16,683 bases of DNA, from positions 1 to 16,683 of the forward strand of contig CAMDGW010000032.1 in the NCBI GenBank assembly GCA_945897695.1, written 5' to 3'. Position 1 is the first letter of the stretch; every line of letters starts with the position of its first letter. The notes under the pieces are model-generated. The model was not told the DNA's origin and searched no databases. It saw only the letters and a list, made by a program, of their open reading frames with translations. Positions 7,651 to 15,866 of the stretch are shown one piece after another. This DNA comes from Pseudobacteriovorax antillogorgiicola. GTDB lineage: Bacteria > Bdellovibrionota_B > Oligoflexia > Oligoflexales > RGVZ01. The position numbers and the translations under genes were made by a program.

Positions 7651-7875
7651 GTCGATCCTTGAAACCCTTGGTACACCTCAACTCTTAACACATCCCCCCA
7701 AGGCTTCCAAGATGAATACCGCAAAATAAATGCTCACCAAGCCCTTTATTTAGGCACAACTCCTGTGCGCACAAAAAGCATTTCAAAACAATCTCCCGCG
7801 CTCCCATGTGATTGCTATTCCCGAACAAAAAAGCGAAACTTCCCGGGACTTTCTGCGTTTGCAAGGGAGATATAC

Positions 7876-9333
7876 ATGAAGCCTTTTACAATCGAGAAGC
7901 TAAGCTTCGAAAACTTATCCACAACCGTCGCTGCGGACGAATTATGCGTGATATTATCACCCGTTGGCGTCCAATCAGGAGGAGTTGAAGGGCTTATTCG
8001 CAAAGCTTATGCGCCCTTACAAAGAAAGAATCATTATCTCACCGTCTACGCTGGTTTTTTTGGCAATCATGATCGTCCATGGGTGGCGCCGGTTTTTACC
8101 ATCAATGGCAGAAATGCACTTGAGCGCCGATGGGTGTTTCACGATTGGGCTAAATCCCTGCAAACCATGTTTGCCAACAAGAAACTCGTAATTTTTCTTG
8201 ACGAAGGGTGTTCAACAGCGGACATCGTCCGCGCCGAAGATTTAGTGACACTTTTTTCCGGCCCTCTTTATACATCTTCAAAATGGACCAGTGTTCGCGT
8301 CTTCGCCCAGGATCCCGATGCCGTCACCAAAGACGACCTTCACTATAAATTAAGATTTGAGCACCAGCTTGAATTCCGCCGATGGGTCAATGAAAATCCA
8401 GATTCACTGACCTCCATTGAAATCGGGGACCGCTTGCGAGATTTTGCTAGCAGCAACGATTGTACGTTTGTAACGCTAGAAGAAAGCGCACTTCAGGAGG
8501 AAGGAATGAACCTCCTGCTTGCGGTTGGGCAAGGTGCAAAAAAGTCCCCCCCAAGACTTCACATCATCAGCAAGAACCTTTCATCTGACCAAGCGCCGCT
8601 GGCACTTATCGGCAAGGGGATCACGTTTGATACAGGAGGAATCAACCTCAAGCCCCACGAATCTTTCGTCAACTGCATGAAAAACGACATGGGTGGCGCT
8701 GCCCTCACGGCCCAAATTTTTATGGGATTGATCCGAAGCGGCTATCATAAACCAATACTTCTTGCCATCCCAGCTTGCGAAAACGCCATCGATTCTCGCT
8801 CGATGAAACCAGGGGTAATCATCAAATCTCGCAAGGGGAAAACTGTCATTGTGGAGCACACCGATGCCGAGGGCCGACTCATCCTGGCAGATGCTATGTC
8901 ATACGTTTGGGATAAGTTTTCGCCTGCGCACATGTACACAGCAGCCACTTTAACGACGGCCTCCTTGCGTCAATTTACAAATTTTTTCACGCCCATTCAC
9001 TTTGCCACGGATAAGTTCAAATCAGATGTCAATCTAGCCGCTGCTCATTATGGAGAGGCTTTTACATTTTGGGACGACTTTCTACCGTTTCTAAACGGCA
9101 ACAAAATAAACGCGGCAGATCTTACTAATATGGGCCGCATGCCGTCACACGCCTCGATGGGGGGAGGCTCAAACGTGGCTGCCCACTTCTTGCGAGAATT
9201 TGCAGATGGGCCATACACTCATATAGATATCTTCAATTCAATCTGGAACTGGTCTGGAGATTACCCTGGGGCACATTATGGCTGCACCGGTGCCGTCTTC
9301 AACTCTCTTTGGCAGGCAATAGCTAACCAATGA
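7876..9333 (+). CDS. Leucyl aminopeptidase, M17 family
   Basis: This 485-residue cytosolic metallopeptidase removes N-terminal amino acids from peptides and is normally a hexamer with two metal ions per subunit. The M17 C-terminal catalytic domain is complete: IGKGITFDTGGINLKP gives Lys247, Asp252 and Lys259, NDMGGAA gives Asp271, and HTDAEGRLILADA gives Asp330, Glu332 and the bicarbonate-site Arg334. A His replaces the Asn that usually precedes TDAEGR, a modest variant. The N-terminal domain (about 1-200) is diverged. The ATG at 7876 is chosen over an open extension to 7765 because AAGGGAGA lies 5 nt before it and the extra 37 residues have no protein-like character. It is divergent from the CPBP operon. 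Confidence 0.92.
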   Translation: MKPFTIEKLSFENLSTTVAADELCVILSPVGVQSGGVEGLIRKAYAPLQRKNHYLTVYAGFFGNHDRPWVAPVFTINGRNALERRWVFHDWAKSLQTMFANKKLVIFLDEGCSTADIVRAEDLVTLFSGPLYTSSKWTSVRVFAQDPDAVTKDDLHYKLRFEHQLEFRRWVNENPDSLTSIEIGDRLRDFASSNDCTFVTLEESALQEEGMNLLLAVGQGAKKSPPRLHIISKNLSSDQAPLALIGKGITFDTGGINLKPHESFVNCMKNDMGGAALTAQIFMGLIRSGYHKPILLAIPACENAIDSRSMKPGVIIKSRKGKTVIVEHTDAEGRLILADAMSYVWDKFSPAHMYTAATLTTASLRQFTNFFTPIHFATDKFKSDVNLAAAHYGEAFTFWDDFLPFLNGNKINAADLTNMGRMPSHASMGGGSNVAAHFLREFADGPYTHIDIFNSIWNWSGDYPGAHYGCTGAVFNSLWQAIANQ

Positions 9334-9404
9334 TTGGGAGCGACGCTAAAGTTTAAAAACAGCAATCCGAAAAAGTGAATAACAATAATGAGGACTCAAA
9401 CATC

Positions 9405-9563
9405 ATGAGTATGAATCCAAAAGACGAAAAAGAAAAAAACATAAAGTTTTCGCGTGATGGAGCTAAGTACGTCTGCAAAAAGTGTAAAGCAAAATACTTC
9501 ACAAAAGAAGAGGTGGAAAAGTGCTTTGACTTACATATTGATGATGGCACCAAAAAAAAATAA
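9405..9563 (+). CDS. Small lone zinc-finger protein (C-x2-C-x12-C-x3-H)
   Basis: This 52-residue, lysine-rich protein has the pattern Y-x-C24-x2-C27-x3-Y-F-x5-V-x2-C40-x3-H44. The spacing of two cysteines, an aromatic residue, a hydrophobic residue and a Cys/His pair is that of a classical beta-beta-alpha zinc finger with the first histidine replaced by cysteine. Charged tails flank the finger (MNPKDEKEKN and DDGTKKK), compatible with nucleic-acid or protein binding. The ATG at 9405 has GAGGA 10 nt upstream. A GTG at 9375 in the same frame would add ten asparagine-rich residues but has no ribosome site. It lies 71 nt after the aminopeptidase gene and may be co-transcribed. I do not recognise a named family. 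It is short, but the metal-site pattern and ribosome site make it likely real. Confidence 0.7.
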   Translation: MSMNPKDEKEKNIKFSRDGAKYVCKKCKAKYFTKEEVEKCFDLHIDDGTKKK

Positions 9564-9607
9564 AATCTGTTGCTGCAAAAACATAATGCAATGCCAATGA
9601 TTTTAGT

Positions 9608-9813
9608 ATGACGATCACCATACAGCGATGCTCAAAAGACGATGCCCTGGTACTGACAGAACTTGCCTGACGCCTATTCATCGAAACATTTGCAGCTGAA
9701 AATACTGCGAAAAATTCAAGTGACTATGCTTCACAGAACTTCCGCGTGGAGCTGCAAGAGGCTGAGATTCTTGATTTAAGGTTCGAGATCAACCCGCCTC
9801 ACTTAATTTTATA
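9608..9813 (+). pseudogene. Truncated GNAT acetyltransferase gene remnant
   Basis: From the ATG at 9608 the frame encodes MTITIQRCSKDDALVLTELA, then TGA (9668-9670), then continues in the same frame as RLFIETFAAENTAKNSSDYA and further until a TAG near 9813. Read through the stop, this matches the N-terminus of GNAT N-acetyltransferases: a first beta strand, the x-x-x-DA-x-x-L start of helix 1, and a [RT]F-x-ETF segment before a variable helix. The acetyl-CoA-binding half is missing. The simplest history is a nonsense mutation early in the gene plus loss of the 3' part, where the remnant now ends inside the 3' end of the convergent pilT-like gene. No good ribosome site is visible before the ATG. 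The resemblance is by eye. Confidence 0.6.
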
Positions 9814-11855
9814 GCGATACCACGTTGCTTAGCCGAAGCAAGGAAGGAATTCTTATCCACAGATTTGAAGTATGCCTCCTGCGGGTCGACCAGACCATCT
9901 TGCACGAGCTTCAGCAACGCATCATTTAGGAGCTGGTTTCCCTCCTGCTTCTGCGTCATCATGTGGTTAGCCAGATGCTGAATTTTCCCTTCGCGGATCA
10001 TTGCGGCCACGGCATCATTTGAAATCAAAATTTCATGAGCTGCAACGCGACCTCCACCTTTTTTCTTTAAAAGTGTTTGCGTGACCACACCACGCAAGGA
10101 GCTGGCGAGCATCGTTCGGATTTGCGACTGACGGTCGGCAGGAAATTGGTCAATAATACGGTCTACGGTAGACATCGCTGTCGTCGTGTGAAGGGTCCCA
10201 AAAACCAAATGCCCTGTTTCCGCCGTTTCGATGGCGATCGCAATGGTTTCAAGGTCCCGCATTTCCCCAATAAGTACAATATCAGGATCTTCACGCAGAG
10301 CCGCTTTGAGAGCTCTCCCAAAGGAGCCCGTATGTTTATGAACTTCGCGCTGGTTGACAAGACATTTTTGCTGTGGGTGAACGAATTCAATCGGATCTTC
10401 GATAGTTAGAATATGCTCTTTTCGTGTTTTGTTGATGAGGTCAAGCATAGCTGCCAAGGTCGTGGACTTACCGCTTCCAGTTGGACCTGTAACCAGCACC
10501 AAACCTTTATTCAATGTACAAAGCTTGGTAATCGCCGACGGCAAATTAAGTTGCTCAGCCGTAAGAATCTGCGATGGAATATGACGCATCACAGCACCTA
10601 CTCCGTTTCGGTCCCGGAAAATATTCACACGGAATCGGCCAACGCCTACGAGCTCATATGCGTAGTCAGTATCGTTTGCTTTGAAAAATTCAGCTTGATT
10701 TCTCGGAGGAAGCGTCGGTAGCAGAAATTTTTCCATCATATCCGAACTTATTTTGTCTTCACTCATCCGGTTGATGTCGCCGTGAACCCTGAAGATAACC
10801 GGCTGTCCAGTGGTCAAGTGCATGTCGGAGGCCTTTAACTGAACCATTTCCTTTAAGAGTGTATCGATAGCATTGTTACCGTGGCTGAGACTTCCTTCCG
10901 AAGCCTCCGTATTACCAAAATTGATTTCCGGTGGCTCACTTGGAGGGACACTGGCCGCGTGGTGTAACACAGGCGGTGGAATGATCGCAACTGGCGGTAT
11001 GAGCAGCTGCGGGGAAATATCTGGCGTGACCTTGGGGTCCGACGATGCCGGTTTTGCTGATGGTTTTTTTGGCGCAGACTTGATGCGGAACATGCTTGAT
11101 GGGTCTACTGTTGCTTCATCGTCCTGTTTTGGAGATGGGCTTTCGGCTTTTGATGATACCGGGATTTCTGAAGGCGGAACTGCAGAATCGTTCAGATGTT
11201 TCTCTGCGGCAGGTGCTGGGCTAAACGCCGCCATCGAAGGAACAGCAGGAACAGCAGGAACAGCAGGAACAGCAGGAACAGCAGGAACAGAAGCAACTGG
11301 ACGTGGAATTGAGGGAGCGGGAGGCACCTGGACGGAATTAACGGGATTAACAACCAAAGAATCCGCTGCAGGACTACCGGGCTCAGACGCAGCAAGTCCG
11401 GGATCAGGAGTGAACGCAATTTTAAGTGACGGTTGCGCTGCTGCGGGAATCGGCGCAGCAGGTATACCCGTGGACGGCGTGGAGTTCGGCATGGCCATAA
11501 CTGGTGCCGGTGGCGGCGATGCCATTGAAGGCAATCCATCTGCGTCAAATAAGGTCAGCCCATTTGGCGGATAAAATGACAAAGACAAAACTGGCGAACT
11601 TTTTACTCTGATTTTTAGGACACCTTGAGCGCCAATATTAAGTGCACCTACCATCTCACCAGAATCCGGAATTTTCTGACCCGGCAATACTGCGGCCATG
11701 ATCTCTTTGATTTCAGCCTCGGACATAGGACCAGCTGGATCTTTTTCCAATGCTTGACTATGAGTCAACCACTCGGGCTCCATACCGGCGACCAACCGAA
11801 TACGTAGTGCCTGACGACCCAGTGCCGCATTCAAAATTGTTCTTAGTCGTTGCAT
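9789..11855 (-). CDS. pilT: PilT-like twitching/retraction ATPase with long N-terminal extension
   Basis: The protein has 688 residues, nearly twice a normal PilT. The C-terminal 360 residues are a complete PilT: N-terminal domain from about 330 (TLLKEMVQLKASDMHL), Walker A GPTGSGKST at about 457-465, Asp box TIEDPIEF, Walker B DIVLIGEMRD (from about 525), His box GHLVFGTLHT, and AVAAMIREGKI (about 615-625), the counterpart of the PilT AIRNLIRE motif that argues for a retraction rather than an extension ATPase. Residues 1-105 look like a diverged second N-terminal domain, and about 106-325 is a Pro/Ala-rich linker with five AVP repeats. It would act on the cytoplasmic face of a type IV pilus or related motor. 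The ATG at 11855 is preferred over 11870 because GGAGG lies 8 nt before it. It is divergent from the TPR gene pair. Confidence 0.85.
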   Translation of the reverse strand: MQRLRTILNAALGRQALRIRLVAGMEPEWLTHSQALEKDPAGPMSEAEIKEIMAAVLPGQKIPDSGEMVGALNIGAQGVLKIRVKSSPVLSLSFYPPNGLTLFDADGLPSMASPPPAPVMAMPNSTPSTGIPAAPIPAAAQPSLKIAFTPDPGLAASEPGSPAADSLVVNPVNSVQVPPAPSIPRPVASVPAVPAVPAVPAVPAVPSMAAFSPAPAAEKHLNDSAVPPSEIPVSSKAESPSPKQDDEATVDPSSMFRIKSAPKKPSAKPASSDPKVTPDISPQLLIPPVAIIPPPVLHHAASVPPSEPPEINFGNTEASEGSLSHGNNAIDTLLKEMVQLKASDMHLTTGQPVIFRVHGDINRMSEDKISSDMMEKFLLPTLPPRNQAEFFKANDTDYAYELVGVGRFRVNIFRDRNGVGAVMRHIPSQILTAEQLNLPSAITKLCTLNKGLVLVTGPTGSGKSTTLAAMLDLINKTRKEHILTIEDPIEFVHPQQKCLVNQREVHKHTGSFGRALKAALREDPDIVLIGEMRDLETIAIAIETAETGHLVFGTLHTTTAMSTVDRIIDQFPADRQSQIRTMLASSLRGVVTQTLLKKKGGGRVAAHEILISNDAVAAMIREGKIQHLANHMMTQKQEGNQLLNDALLKLVQDGLVDPQEAYFKSVDKNSFLASAKQRGIAIKLSEAG
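11239..11291. repeat. 9-bp tandem repeat inside the PilT-like linker
   Basis: Five perfect copies of GGAACAGCA (11239-11283) are followed by a nearly complete sixth. On the coding (minus) strand each unit reads Ala-Val-Pro. The unit is a multiple of three, so copy-number change by slippage would lengthen or shorten the linker without a frameshift. Confidence 0.95.
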
Positions 11856-11887
11856 GTCGAGGACCTCCATACCAAACCGAATTCACC

Positions 11888-11932
11888 CGTCGATATCCAT
11901 TCGACGAGCGCCTTAGGGGTTTCGGAACCCCT
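11888..11932 (-). promoter_or_regulatory. Two hairpins in the 5' leader of the pilT-like gene
   Basis: Two inverted repeats lie 33-77 nt before the pilT-like ATG: CGTCGA-7 nt-TCGACG (11888-11906) and AGGGGTT-TCGG-AACCCCT (11915-11932). The second is a strong seven-pair stem with a tetraloop but no T-run on either strand, so it is not a standard terminator. If transcribed they would structure the leader RNA, or they may be protein-binding sites. Confidence 0.45.
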
Positions 11933-11998
11933 TGCAGCAAGTTTAGATTTTTTGACAACCACCCCCAAAATGCGTCAAGATTTCGTATGGTTCCGAAA
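11920..11998. repeat. 10-bp inverted repeat in divergent pilT-like/TPR intergenic region
   Basis: TTTCGGAACC at 11920-11929 recurs as its exact reverse complement GGTTCCGAAA at 11989-11998. The second copy is also part of a TTTCG...CGAAA partial palindrome (11981-11998). The placement between two divergent genes suggests a shared regulator site. Confidence 0.4.
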
Positions 11999-12099
11999 TA
12001 TGAGGGGCATCCTATCGAGGCTCTGAGCTGGGGATTAGTCAAGCCCTGCCGAAATATAAGAACCGATTTTGCAGTTTCTAAAATAGCGGAGACGTTAAA

Positions 12100-14742
12100 A
12101 TGTTTCGTTCCATATACCTTGTTTGCACGTTACTAAGTCTTCTGCCCGGCGAAGCGTTCGCTGCTCAAGAATTATTTAAGCCGATACTCCCACTGGACAC
12201 GAGCTGGAAGATGCCAGGGCACGGCGGCGATCTCTCCGATAATAAGGACATCATTCAAAGCAATAGCGTCACGTCAAAAGCCCAAGCAACATTTCGCGAC
12301 TCAATGAATAAACTTGCACGCCCCATGAAGTCTGCTGACCAGGCGAAAGAAATTAATGTCCTACGCCAAGCTGCAACTAAGCTCGGTCCGAAGGCACGCG
12401 TTATTGCAGAACTCACGGCTGCTCGTATCACGGGCGGTCTTTCGGCAGGCGGCGGTAAAGCAGGAAAACCTTCGGGAAACTGGCGCCAGCACCTTCTAGC
12501 TGCATGTAACGCCGCATCCAAAACAGATGACGTCACCCATGAAAAAACTGCGATACAATCCATCGCCATGTGGCGACGCATAGAGGGTCATGAAGCCTCT
12601 TGGGCATTGCCCCCCATCGATCTAAAGGCACAAAGGCAATTTGAATTTGCGAAAGCATTGACTGAGCGTCAGGCAATTTACGACTGGTCCAAAGGTAATG
12701 AAGCTGCTGCCTTCAAGAAATATCGGGCGCTTGCAGTCCAATTCAATGCCTCAACCAATGGCGCAGCCATTGACATGCGTCTGATCGAACTTGAGCGAGC
12801 CCACTATCGCAAAGAGAAACAACTTCGCCGATGGCAAAAAGCTCTGATTGAGACCACAGACAAATACCAAGACAAGCAATTTCTTGGCGCAGGAAATGAG
12901 TCCAAAGCTGAGCGCATATTTTCGACTGTATCGAGAATCCATAAAGAATTGATTGATACCTTGATCCGTGAAGCCTCCTCATCCAAGGCAAGTGATGCCC
13001 AACGAAAAGATTCGCTGGCTGCGATAGAGCGCTATCTTGGTACGAGCATTTCCGACCCAGAAAAATTGCGAGTGAGAGTCGCATCAGGAGAAATTCAGTA
13101 CCTTGCAGGAAATCACAAGGCTGCTGCGGGTATTTTTGCAGGTATCGCCACCGAGATCTCGGGCGCTCAGGCGCAAGATCTATGGAAACGTGCGATCCGA
13201 AGCCAAACGCTCCTTGCCGATTGGCCGAAGGATGCTCCATGGACTGGCATCCCTAAGGGTTCCTCCGAATCAAGAATCGTTCTGGCAAGCATGTATAAGC
13301 ACCTCGACCATGGTACAGCTGCAGACTGGCCATTACTCGCCCATATAGGACTTCTAAATTTGTCAACAGGTCAAGAAGAGGAGGCGTTTACGCTATGGAA
13401 CGAACGCCTTCAAAAATTTCCAGCAGGAGGAAATGCCGCTCGGGCTGCTGGATGGATAATTGAGGCCTATATAAAAAGAAAAAAATGGACTGAACTTGAA
13501 GCTATGGGACGTATCCTCACTAAAGCCAACCTAACGGCTTTGCATCAAAAGACGATTTATCGTCCTAGAGATGTCCTTGGACTGGCACTTTTGGAAATTG
13601 GACTCCAATCACTGGAAACCAGCGATTTTAAGACTGCTATCACCAAACTCGATGAGTACGTCAAAGGATGGCGGGGAGACAAGCGTCACGACCAAGGCTT
13701 CTATAGCCTTGCATTGGCCTACCAAGGAGACAAGCAATTTCGCAATGCTGTAACGACATTAGTTTCGTTTACAAAAATGCACACTAACAGCAAATATAGG
13801 CACGACGCCCTCGTTCAGGGAGGCGCATGGACTCTGGCTCTAGCTTGGGAAGACCACGTCATCTATTTCCTCGAAAGTCATGCAATGGAATTTCCAAAAG
13901 ACAGACAGTCCATCGCATCACTGCAGACACTAGCTGACCTCTACATGGGCCGTGAAATATATGATTCTGCCATACGTGTTATGACCATTCTCATTGCCCG
14001 CTCCGAGCTGGACGCCGGCATGCGCCATGACGTTGCCCGCAGGCTTCTTGATACATCAGAACGCCAAGGCTCGCCAGCTACCGCTATTCGAACAGCAGAC
14101 AAGCTGTTATCGCTATTTAAAAACGAACCTCTAATTACAGCTACAGCATTTTCCGTCAAAGCACGAGTGTTTGCAGAACAGAAAAACATCCAGGGCCTAA
14201 ATTCAGCCGATAAGCAAATACGCTCGTTGGATCAGAGCATTCCAGGCGTGGCGGAGATGGTCAGTGAAGTCCGCTTTCTTTTGGCAGACACTTCTGCCAT
14301 GGATAAATTTAAAGAGTCGGTTTTCAGCCTTGGATCGAGAGATCCAAAAGGTCAGCTTGAAAAAGGTTACGCGGAATTCACAGAGCTAGATCAACTTTAC
14401 AAGTCAGCTTGCTTACCCATCAGAACTGGATGGTGCGGGCCGGCATTTCATCGCGCGGCACGCAAGGGCGAAGATTTCCTTAAGGCTTATGACGACCTCA
14501 GCATCGCAAAAACCTTAGATCCTGAGGATGTTGCCTCATTTAGAAACCGCAAGAAATCCGTGATTGATACGGTTGAAAGACTCATCGTCGAATCCGATGA
14601 AAAATCTCTTGAACAGGCTAGATCTGGATCCACAAATCCTGAATGGACTACTGCCATAATGTGGCAAAATGGGAACGACTGGAGTCATCCAAAATTCACG
14701 AGTGAAACGACGGGACATTTCATTCAATGGCATGCACGCTAG
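12100..14742 (+). CDS. Secreted large TPR-like solenoid protein (possible GltD/AgmU-type)
   Basis: This 880-residue protein begins with a Sec signal peptide (basic start, hydrophobic core, cleavage around AFA at 19-21), so it should be periplasmic. The mature part is almost wholly helical with repeated TPR-like helix pairs, for example GEIQYLAGNHKAAAGIFAGI, LLNLSTGQEEEAFTLWNERL, SLALAYQGDKQFRNAVTTLV and LADLYMGREIYDSAIRVMTI. Near the C-terminus Cys771 and Cys779 could form a disulphide. The ATG has GGAG 8 nt upstream. The next gene, 10 nt later, encodes a TPR lipoprotein, so they are surely co-transcribed. A large periplasmic TPR protein followed by a TPR lipoprotein resembles GltD-GltE (AgmU-AglT) of gliding machinery in myxobacteria and relatives. 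I infer this from architecture and context only. A generic periplasmic TPR scaffold is the alternative. Confidence 0.8.
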   Translation: MFRSIYLVCTLLSLLPGEAFAAQELFKPILPLDTSWKMPGHGGDLSDNKDIIQSNSVTSKAQATFRDSMNKLARPMKSADQAKEINVLRQAATKLGPKARVIAELTAARITGGLSAGGGKAGKPSGNWRQHLLAACNAASKTDDVTHEKTAIQSIAMWRRIEGHEASWALPPIDLKAQRQFEFAKALTERQAIYDWSKGNEAAAFKKYRALAVQFNASTNGAAIDMRLIELERAHYRKEKQLRRWQKALIETTDKYQDKQFLGAGNESKAERIFSTVSRIHKELIDTLIREASSSKASDAQRKDSLAAIERYLGTSISDPEKLRVRVASGEIQYLAGNHKAAAGIFAGIATEISGAQAQDLWKRAIRSQTLLADWPKDAPWTGIPKGSSESRIVLASMYKHLDHGTAADWPLLAHIGLLNLSTGQEEEAFTLWNERLQKFPAGGNAARAAGWIIEAYIKRKKWTELEAMGRILTKANLTALHQKTIYRPRDVLGLALLEIGLQSLETSDFKTAITKLDEYVKGWRGDKRHDQGFYSLALAYQGDKQFRNAVTTLVSFTKMHTNSKYRHDALVQGGAWTLALAWEDHVIYFLESHAMEFPKDRQSIASLQTLADLYMGREIYDSAIRVMTILIARSELDAGMRHDVARRLLDTSERQGSPATAIRTADKLLSLFKNEPLITATAFSVKARVFAEQKNIQGLNSADKQIRSLDQSIPGVAEMVSEVRFLLADTSAMDKFKESVFSLGSRDPKGQLEKGYAEFTELDQLYKSACLPIRTGWCGPAFHRAARKGEDFLKAYDDLSIAKTLDPEDVASFRNRKKSVIDTVERLIVESDEKSLEQARSGSTNPEWTTAIMWQNGNDWSHPKFTSETTGHFIQWHAR

Positions 14743-14752
14743 GAGGAAAAAC

Positions 14753-15721
14753 ATGATCATAAATCTGATTCTAGTGTTGGTATTCGTATTGGCATCCTGC
14801 ACCAATAAAATAGATACCAAATCCACCACCGAAGCAGTGACCGGCGAAGCCGCCATTGAAAGAAGCACCGGCGAGCTTATTATGATACAGTCAGGAGGCA
14901 AGTCACCTCTGATATCAAAGTCAGGCGCTAATTTCTGGATTCAACAAAAAGATGCAGATGGAATGTCAACCGGAAAGCTCTCAGGCATGCTCGCTTCTGG
15001 CGACTGGCAATCGGCAGTAACAGAGGCGCGTCGTCTGCTTGAGCAGAAACCAGGAGACGACGGACTTATGACTGTATTAGGGGCTGCCTACGCTGTTGGT
15101 AGGAACCATGAGATGGCGTCCTATTATGGGGGTCTCGTTTTAAAATCAGAGCCTGCAAACTCGGACGCCATGAATCTGGTAGGACTTAGACTGATGATGG
15201 CATCCGCCAACCGACGAAGTGACTATGATGATGCAATGACATGGTTTCGCAAAGCAATGGATAGCGATGGTGCCCACATAGCAGCTGGTCTTAATATGGG
15301 ATACCTTCAACTTGAGCTTGGAGATTCTGCGTCTGCTGTAGAAACATTTTCAAATATCTCGGGTCGTTGCCAACGCTGTTTTGACGCCCAATATGGATAT
15401 GGAGTTGCATCCGCCAGAACGTCCGCGTGGACCACAGCAAAGAACGCATTTGAATCCATTTTGGCGGCTGATCCATCGCGTGCTGAAGCAGTATATCAGT
15501 TAGCCCTGGTGCATAAAAATGGACTTAATAATGAGGCACGTGCCACTCAATTACTACAAGAGCTCGTAAACGATGCCGATGGCCGATTCAAAGGTGCAGG
15601 AGACGTAAAAAGAGTTGCCAACGTAGCTCTTCGTCGCTTGAAGGCAAGTGACCGCACAGGCACAGAGCCTCTTGAGACGATCATGCCCCGCGGCGGTGAA
15701 CAACCCGCACGCGCCAGATAG
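14753..15721 (+). CDS. TPR-repeat outer-membrane lipoprotein (possible GltE/AglT-type)
   Basis: The 322-residue product has a lipoprotein signal: hydrophobic core IINLILVLVFV then the lipobox LASC with Cys16, and Thr at +2, which favours the outer membrane. After a low-complexity spacer (17-70) come about four to five TPR units between 75 and 275, e.g. GMLASGDWQSAVTEARRLLE, GYLQLELGDSASAVETFSNI and AWTTAKNAFESILAADPSRA. A CxxC (Cys206, Cys209) sits between two repeats and may form a periplasmic disulphide. The ATG at 14753 is fixed by AGGAGG 6 nt upstream, directly after the stop of the large TPR gene. An open extension to 14669 would put the lipobox deep inside the protein. Lipoproteins of this type anchor motility or pilus assemblies to the outer membrane, and PilW-like pilotins are the main alternative. 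Confidence 0.85.
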   Translation: MIINLILVLVFVLASCTNKIDTKSTTEAVTGEAAIERSTGELIMIQSGGKSPLISKSGANFWIQQKDADGMSTGKLSGMLASGDWQSAVTEARRLLEQKPGDDGLMTVLGAAYAVGRNHEMASYYGGLVLKSEPANSDAMNLVGLRLMMASANRRSDYDDAMTWFRKAMDSDGAHIAAGLNMGYLQLELGDSASAVETFSNISGRCQRCFDAQYGYGVASARTSAWTTAKNAFESILAADPSRAEAVYQLALVHKNGLNNEARATQLLQELVNDADGRFKGAGDVKRVANVALRRLKASDRTGTEPLETIMPRGGEQPARAR

Positions 15722-15724
15722 GAA

Positions 15725-15750
15725 GTGCCAGTTCAAGAAACTTAAGGCAC
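15725..15750 (+). other. Hairpin after the TPR lipoprotein gene
   Basis: GTGCC-AGTT...AACT-GGCAC can fold into a bulged stem starting 4 nt after the stop codon. There is no T-run behind it, so it is not a clear intrinsic terminator. It may stabilise the 3' end or be incidental. Confidence 0.3.
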
Positions 15751-15866
15751 CCAGCTAAATCTCGAACTTCATTTGTTTAAATAAAAAATTTCAAGAGCTT
15801 CCAGCTATCTCCGACAACTCCCTTATATGGATTTTAGTTGATTATCCTGTAGGGAGGTTTCAAGTC

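Noticed and set aside
7764..7773. Perfect 10-bp palindrome TGTGCGCACA between the CPBP and M17 genes
   Set aside because: Only one copy is seen, it matches no operator I can name with confidence, and palindromes of this length arise by chance.
9668..9670. In-frame TGA in the GNAT-like frame as a possible selenocysteine codon
   Set aside because: No adjacent selenocysteine-insertion hairpin is apparent, GNAT enzymes are not selenoproteins, and the gene is also truncated at the 3' end.
10873..11574. Long plus-strand open frame of 233 codons, Gly/Ala/Thr-rich, opposite the PilT-like linker
   Set aside because: It is the antisense of the Pro/Ala-rich low-complexity linker, where repeat codons suppress stops; it has no ribosome site and no domain.
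12743..13240. Minus-strand open frame of 165 codons
   Set aside because: It lies wholly within the large TPR gene and shows no domain or ribosome site.
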